NCBI GenBank assembly: GCA_030754475.1 | Contig: JASMAE010000045.1 | Span: 1-7,091 of the forward strand | DNA: 7,091 bases | DNA from: Rhodospirillales bacterium | Lineage (GTDB): Bacteria > Pseudomonadota > Alphaproteobacteria > Rhodospirillales > JASLLV01 | Direction: 5' to 3' | Shown: positions 6,457 to 7,091 of the stretch, piece by piece | Numbering within the stretch: position 1 is the stretch's first letter | Layout of the letters: every line of letters starts with the position of its first letter | Program-made: the position numbers and the translations under genes | The notes under the pieces: generated by a model | The model's input: only the letters and a program-made list of their open reading frames with translations | Database searches by the model: none | What the model was told of the DNA's origin: nothing

Positions 6457-6905
6457 TCCGAATCGCGCGTTCCTTGCTCGAGCGGATTGAGCGTGCCGCG
6501 GAAGCCTCCTATCCGGACGAGTGCTGCGGGTTGCTGGCCGGCCGGCACGGCGCGGCGGACGACATTCTCGTGACCCGCGTCGCCGAGAGCGTGAACCTGA
6601 CTGGCGGCGACGCGCGAACGTCCTTCGAGGTGGACTCCCGCGTTCGTTTGAACCTGATGAAGGAACTTCGCGGTGGCGACGACGACGTCGTGGGTCTCTA
6701 CCATTCCCACCCCGACCATTCCGCCGAGCCGTCGGCACGCGACCTCGATCGGGTCTTCGAGCCCGACCTGATCTGGCTTATCACTGCCGTCGCGCAAGGC
6801 CGGGCGGTAGAGACGCGGGCGCACGTCTTCGAGCCTGAAGGCCCCCGCTTCCGCGCTGTCGCGCTGCGCGCGACCGCTGGCGAGGGAGGCAACGGCACCT
6901 CATGA
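6453..6905 (+). CDS. JAMM/MPN+ (Mov34-like, M67) metallopeptidase
   Basis: The 150-residue protein is a single JAB/MPN domain. The zinc site is complete: Glu23 in YPDECCGLLAG, and the JAMM motif HSHPDHSAEPSARD with His84, His86, Ser94 and Asp97 in exact HxHx7SxxD spacing. Bacterial members of this family cleave after the C-terminal glycine of ubiquitin-like sulfur carriers, for example Mec acting on CysO-cysteine in actinobacteria. Others are stand-alone with unknown substrates. The preferred start is GTG 6453, which overlaps the preceding stop as GTGA (6453-6456) and begins directly with the first helix. Its stop overlaps the next ATG. No ThiS/MoaD-like carrier or E1-like enzyme is present in this window, so the substrate is unknown. 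Confidence 0.92.
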   Translation: MIRIARSLLERIERAAEASYPDECCGLLAGRHGAADDILVTRVAESVNLTGGDARTSFEVDSRVRLNLMKELRGGDDDVVGLYHSHPDHSAEPSARDLDRVFEPDLIWLITAVAQGRAVETRAHVFEPEGPRFRAVALRATAGEGGNGTS

Positions 6906-7091
6906 ACTTCGCGAGCGACAACGTCGCCGGCGCAGCGCCCGAGATCCTGGCGGCCATCGCGCGGGCCAACGCGCGCGCGCGCATAGCCTACGGCGAGGAC
7001 GCCGACAGCCGCGCGATCGAGGCGCGCATCGCCGACGTCTTCGAGACGGAAGCCGATGTCTTCCTGGTCGCCACGGGCACGGCGGCAAACG
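6902..7091 (+). CDS. ltaE: Low-specificity L-threonine aldolase, N-terminal part (3' truncated by window)
   Basis: Only the first 63 codons are present. They read MNFASDNVAGAAPEILAAIA and later end in VFLVATGTAAN. An early SDN segment and the xxxGTAAN turn are typical of the N-terminus of PLP-dependent threonine aldolases in the beta-eliminating lyase family, where the GT segment contributes to phosphate binding of the cofactor. These enzymes split threonine or allo-threonine into glycine and acetaldehyde. The PLP-binding lysine lies beyond the window. The ATG overlaps the JAMM gene stop as ATGA (6902-6905), so the two are likely translated from one transcript. The gene symbol follows the E. 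coli homologue, and stereospecificity cannot be judged. Confidence 0.88.
   Translation, partial: MNFASDNVAGAAPEILAAIARANARARIAYGEDADSRAIEARIADVFETEADVFLVATGTAAN

Overview
The window is GC-rich with compact, partly overlapping genes and frequent GTG starts. It looks like a chromosomal segment from an alphaproteobacterium, probably near Rhodospirillales. That placement is inferred from a HisZ-type C-terminus directly followed by purA, from an RluD-type pseudouridine synthase divergent from a short one-helix protein resembling DUF6476, and from codon use. No tRNA, rRNA, CRISPR array or insertion sequence was seen.

Layout, left to right. (1) 1-264: the 3' end of hisZ, then purA at 271-1563, six bases apart and so probably co-transcribed. 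(2) 1564-1769: intergenic, with a perfect 8-bp inverted repeat that may terminate purA or act as an operator. (3) 1770-4422: two plus-strand genes 14 bp apart. The first encodes a 698-residue kinase-fold protein that lacks the expected catalytic residues and ends in a membrane tail. The second encodes a small multi-helix membrane protein whose ribosome-bound start (ATG 3881) and membrane-spanning body lie in different frames. They join if one base is added to the A6 tract at 3921-3926. (4) 4423-4595: a gap between convergent genes, filled by two related imperfect palindromes. (5) 4596-6058, minus strand: rluD followed by a GNAT acetyltransferase, coupled by a GTGA stop/start overlap. (6) 6145-7091, plus strand: a single-pass small protein, a JAMM metallopeptidase with its zinc motif intact, and the start of a low-specificity threonine aldolase. 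These are joined by GTGA and ATGA overlaps.

hisZ, purA, rluD and the aldolase are ordinary housekeeping genes. The part that standard families do not explain is the pseudokinase/membrane-protein pair, which I propose works as a membrane-associated regulatory or scaffolding unit. That proposal rests only on lost catalytic residues, membrane segments and gene adjacency. The paired palindromes beside it are the other structure worth following up.
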